Positions 5,225 through 6,444 of a stretch of 6,444 nt of DNA are shown here, piece by piece. Position 1 is the first letter of the stretch, and every line of letters begins with the position of its first letter. The translations under genes were made by a program, and so were the position numbers. Location: assembly GCA_030681635.1 (NCBI GenBank), contig JAUXRT010000190.1:1-6444 (forward strand), written 5' to 3'. Source of the stretch: Reyranella sp. GTDB taxonomy: Bacteria > Pseudomonadota > Alphaproteobacteria > Reyranellales > Reyranellaceae. The notes beneath the pieces were generated by a model. It was not told the DNA's origin and did not search any database. It was given only the letters and a program-made list of their open reading frames with translations.

Positions 5225-5252
5225 CTGCACGAACGCCCAACGCTCCCTATAT
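5225..5252 (+). promoter_or_regulatory. Heat-shock (sigma-32/RpoH-like) promoter candidate for hsp20-lon
   Basis: CCCTATAT (5245-5252) matches seven of eight positions of the sigma-32 -10 consensus CCCCATNT. A weak -35 element, CTGCACG (5225-5231), stands 13 nt upstream, inside the usual 11-16 range, but matches CTTGAAA poorly. Transcription would start near 5259, leaving a short leader with AGGGAG before the hsp20 ATG. The identity of the downstream genes supports it. Confidence 0.42.
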
Positions 5253-5280
5253 TCCCCTTATGGAAAGGGAGATCTAGGCC

Positions 5281-5703
5281 ATGGCCGGAGGAAACGACCC
5301 CCGCGACTGGATGTGGTCGGACGCGCTGCACATGCTGGCGCAGGCCGACCGGCTCCATCGCCAGATGTTCCGGCCGCAGGCTTCTACGCAGGGCGCCAAC
5401 TGGGAGCCGCCGGTCGACATGCTCGAAACCGACGACGAGGTGCTGATCCTGGCCGCCCTGCCCGGCGTCGATGCCCAGCAGGTGCAGGCCGTGATCGACA
5501 GCGGCGTCCTCGTCATCACCGGCGTGCGCGTGCTGCCCGACGAATTGCGCACCGCCACCATCCATCGCCTGGAATTGCCGCAGGGCCGTTTCGAGCGGCG
5601 CATCGCGCTGCCGGCCGGCCGCTACGAGTCGGTGCGCCGGACGTCGGTGAACGGCTGCCTGGTGATCAGCCTGACCAAGAGCGCGCGGAGGGGCAGGCCA
5701 TGA
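5281..5703 (+). CDS. Hsp20/alpha-crystallin family small heat shock protein
   Basis: The 140-residue protein is an ATP-independent holdase that binds unfolding proteins in the cytoplasm. Residues 1-38 are the variable N-terminal arm, rich in Met, Trp and aromatic residues. The alpha-crystallin domain spans about 41-134: WEPPVDMLETDDEVLILAAL, the conserved LPGV (60-63), VLVITGVRV, then GRFERRIALPAGR and the final strands VNGCLVISLTK. The usual NGVL is NGCL here, with a cysteine at 126. The protein stops soon after the domain and shows no separate I-x-I/V motif in its C-terminal extension, so its oligomer may be smaller than in typical family members; that is inference. AGGGAG (5266-5271) lies 9 nt before the ATG. 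The stop codon overlaps the lon start as ATGA, so the two are translationally coupled. Regulation by heat shock is suggested by the upstream element at 5245-5252. Confidence 0.93.
   Translation: MAGGNDPRDWMWSDALHMLAQADRLHRQMFRPQASTQGANWEPPVDMLETDDEVLILAALPGVDAQQVQAVIDSGVLVITGVRVLPDELRTATIHRLELPQGRFERRIALPAGRYESVRRTSVNGCLVISLTKSARRGRP
5687..5693 (+). promoter_or_regulatory. Ribosome binding site fixing the lon start
   Basis: GGAGGGG lies inside the end of hsp20, 6 nt before the ATG at 5700. It favours that start over the next in-frame ATG at 5718, which has no such site. Confidence 0.75.
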
Positions 5704-6444
5704 CCGCGCCCGACGATATGAACACCAACCCGACCGGTACTGCAGGCCCGGCGCAATCGGCGACGCCGCCGCTGCCGGCAGATGCGCTGCCCCCTGATGC
5801 GCTGATCGTGCTGCCGATGCGCAACTTCGTCCTCTTCCCGGAAATGGTGTTTCCGCTCGCGATGATGCGGCCGGCGACGGTTGCCGCGGCCCAGCAGGCG
5901 GTGCGCGAGCAGCGTCAGGTCCTGATCGTGCTGCAGCGCGACCCCGAGAAGAGCGAGGTCGTCCCTGAGGATCTTCACCAGATCGGCACGGTCGCCAACA
6001 TCGTGCGCTACGTCACGGCGCCCGACGGCACGCATCATGTGATCTGCCAGGGCGTGCAGCGGTTCCGCATCACCGACTTCGTCGAAGGCCATCCGTTCCT
6101 GCTGGCGCGCGGCCTGCACGTGGTCGAGCCGTCGGCGACCGGCCCCGAGATCGAGGCCCGCTTCCTCGTTCTCCAGGGCCAGGTGCGCGAGGTCATGGAC
6201 CTGCTGCCGCAGGTGCCGCCCGAGCTGCGCCAGACCATCGAGGCCACCGGCTCGGCCGGCGCGCTGGCCGATCTCGCCGCGACCTATCTCGATTCCAAGC
6301 CGGCGGAGAAGCAGGAGATCCTCGAGGCGGTCGAGCTGGTGCCGCGCCTCGACAAGGTGACGGCGCTGCTCGCCCAGCGTCTGGAGGTGCTGCGGCTCTC
6401 CAACCAGATCGGCCAGTCGACCAAGGCCTCGCTCGACGCCCGCC
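5700..6444 (+). CDS. lon: ATP-dependent Lon protease, N-terminal part (cut by the window end)
   Basis: 248 codons are present and the frame is open at the right edge. Residues 1-33 are an Ala/Pro/Thr-rich extension not typical of E. coli Lon. The LON substrate-binding domain begins with LIVLPMRNFVLFPEMVFPLAM (35-55) and continues through LIVLQRD, IGTVANIVRYV and ICQGVQRFRI to about residue 225. The helical linker that leads to the AAA+ part (QEILEAVELVPRLDKVTALLAQRLEVL) is just reached. The ATPase and Ser-Lys peptidase parts lie beyond the window and cannot be checked. Lon is a cytoplasmic hexamer that degrades misfolded and regulatory proteins. Overlap with hsp20 puts holdase and protease on one transcript. 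Alphaproteobacteria often carry more than one lon, and the extension suggests this could be the second, stress-linked copy; that is inference. Confidence 0.95.
   Translation, partial: MTAPDDMNTNPTGTAGPAQSATPPLPADALPPDALIVLPMRNFVLFPEMVFPLAMMRPATVAAAQQAVREQRQVLIVLQRDPEKSEVVPEDLHQIGTVANIVRYVTAPDGTHHVICQGVQRFRITDFVEGHPFLLARGLHVVEPSATGPEIEARFLVLQGQVREVMDLLPQVPPELRQTIEATGSAGALADLAATYLDSKPAEKQEILEAVELVPRLDKVTALLAQRLEVLRLSNQIGQSTKASLDAR

Overview
The window looks like chromosomal DNA of a high-GC alphaproteobacterium, probably Rhizobiales/Bradyrhizobium-like or Reyranella-like. This is an inference from three things: GC-rich third positions in the outer genes, a DUF4864 secreted protein, and a small-heat-shock-protein gene fused by overlap to a lon gene. 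No rRNA or tRNA gene, transposase or CRISPR array is visible.

Left block (311-2354, + strand): three tightly packed genes read in one direction. They encode a coiled-coil lipoprotein, a secreted DUF4864 protein (4-nt gap) and a ten-helix EamA/DMT-type exporter (12-nt gap). They look like one operon, but their functions do not obviously form a pathway. Bases 1-310 hold no gene I can support.

Middle block (2355-5280): an accessory-looking region that is less GC-rich in its genes and rich in inverted repeats. First comes about 0.8 kb without a convincing gene but with several palindromes. Then come two minus-strand genes, each followed by a terminator-like hairpin: a 167-aa two-part protein with an eight-glycine linker, and a 52-aa microprotein. 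The microprotein has a strong Shine-Dalgarno site placed directly behind a hairpin plus six U's, and a 15-bp inverted repeat offers a competing fold. This resembles an attenuated leader and is the most interesting structure in the window. On the + strand follows an unrecognised 256-aa gene with an RHxxxH motif of the HEPN RNase type and a very basic tail. It is followed by three tandem palindromes.

Right block (5281-6444, + strand): an Hsp20 small heat shock protein whose stop codon overlaps the start of lon (ATGA). Lon runs off the window after 248 codons. A sigma-32-like -10 element lies just upstream of hsp20. The pair makes sense as a proteostasis operon: the holdase binds unfolding proteins and Lon degrades those that cannot be rescued.
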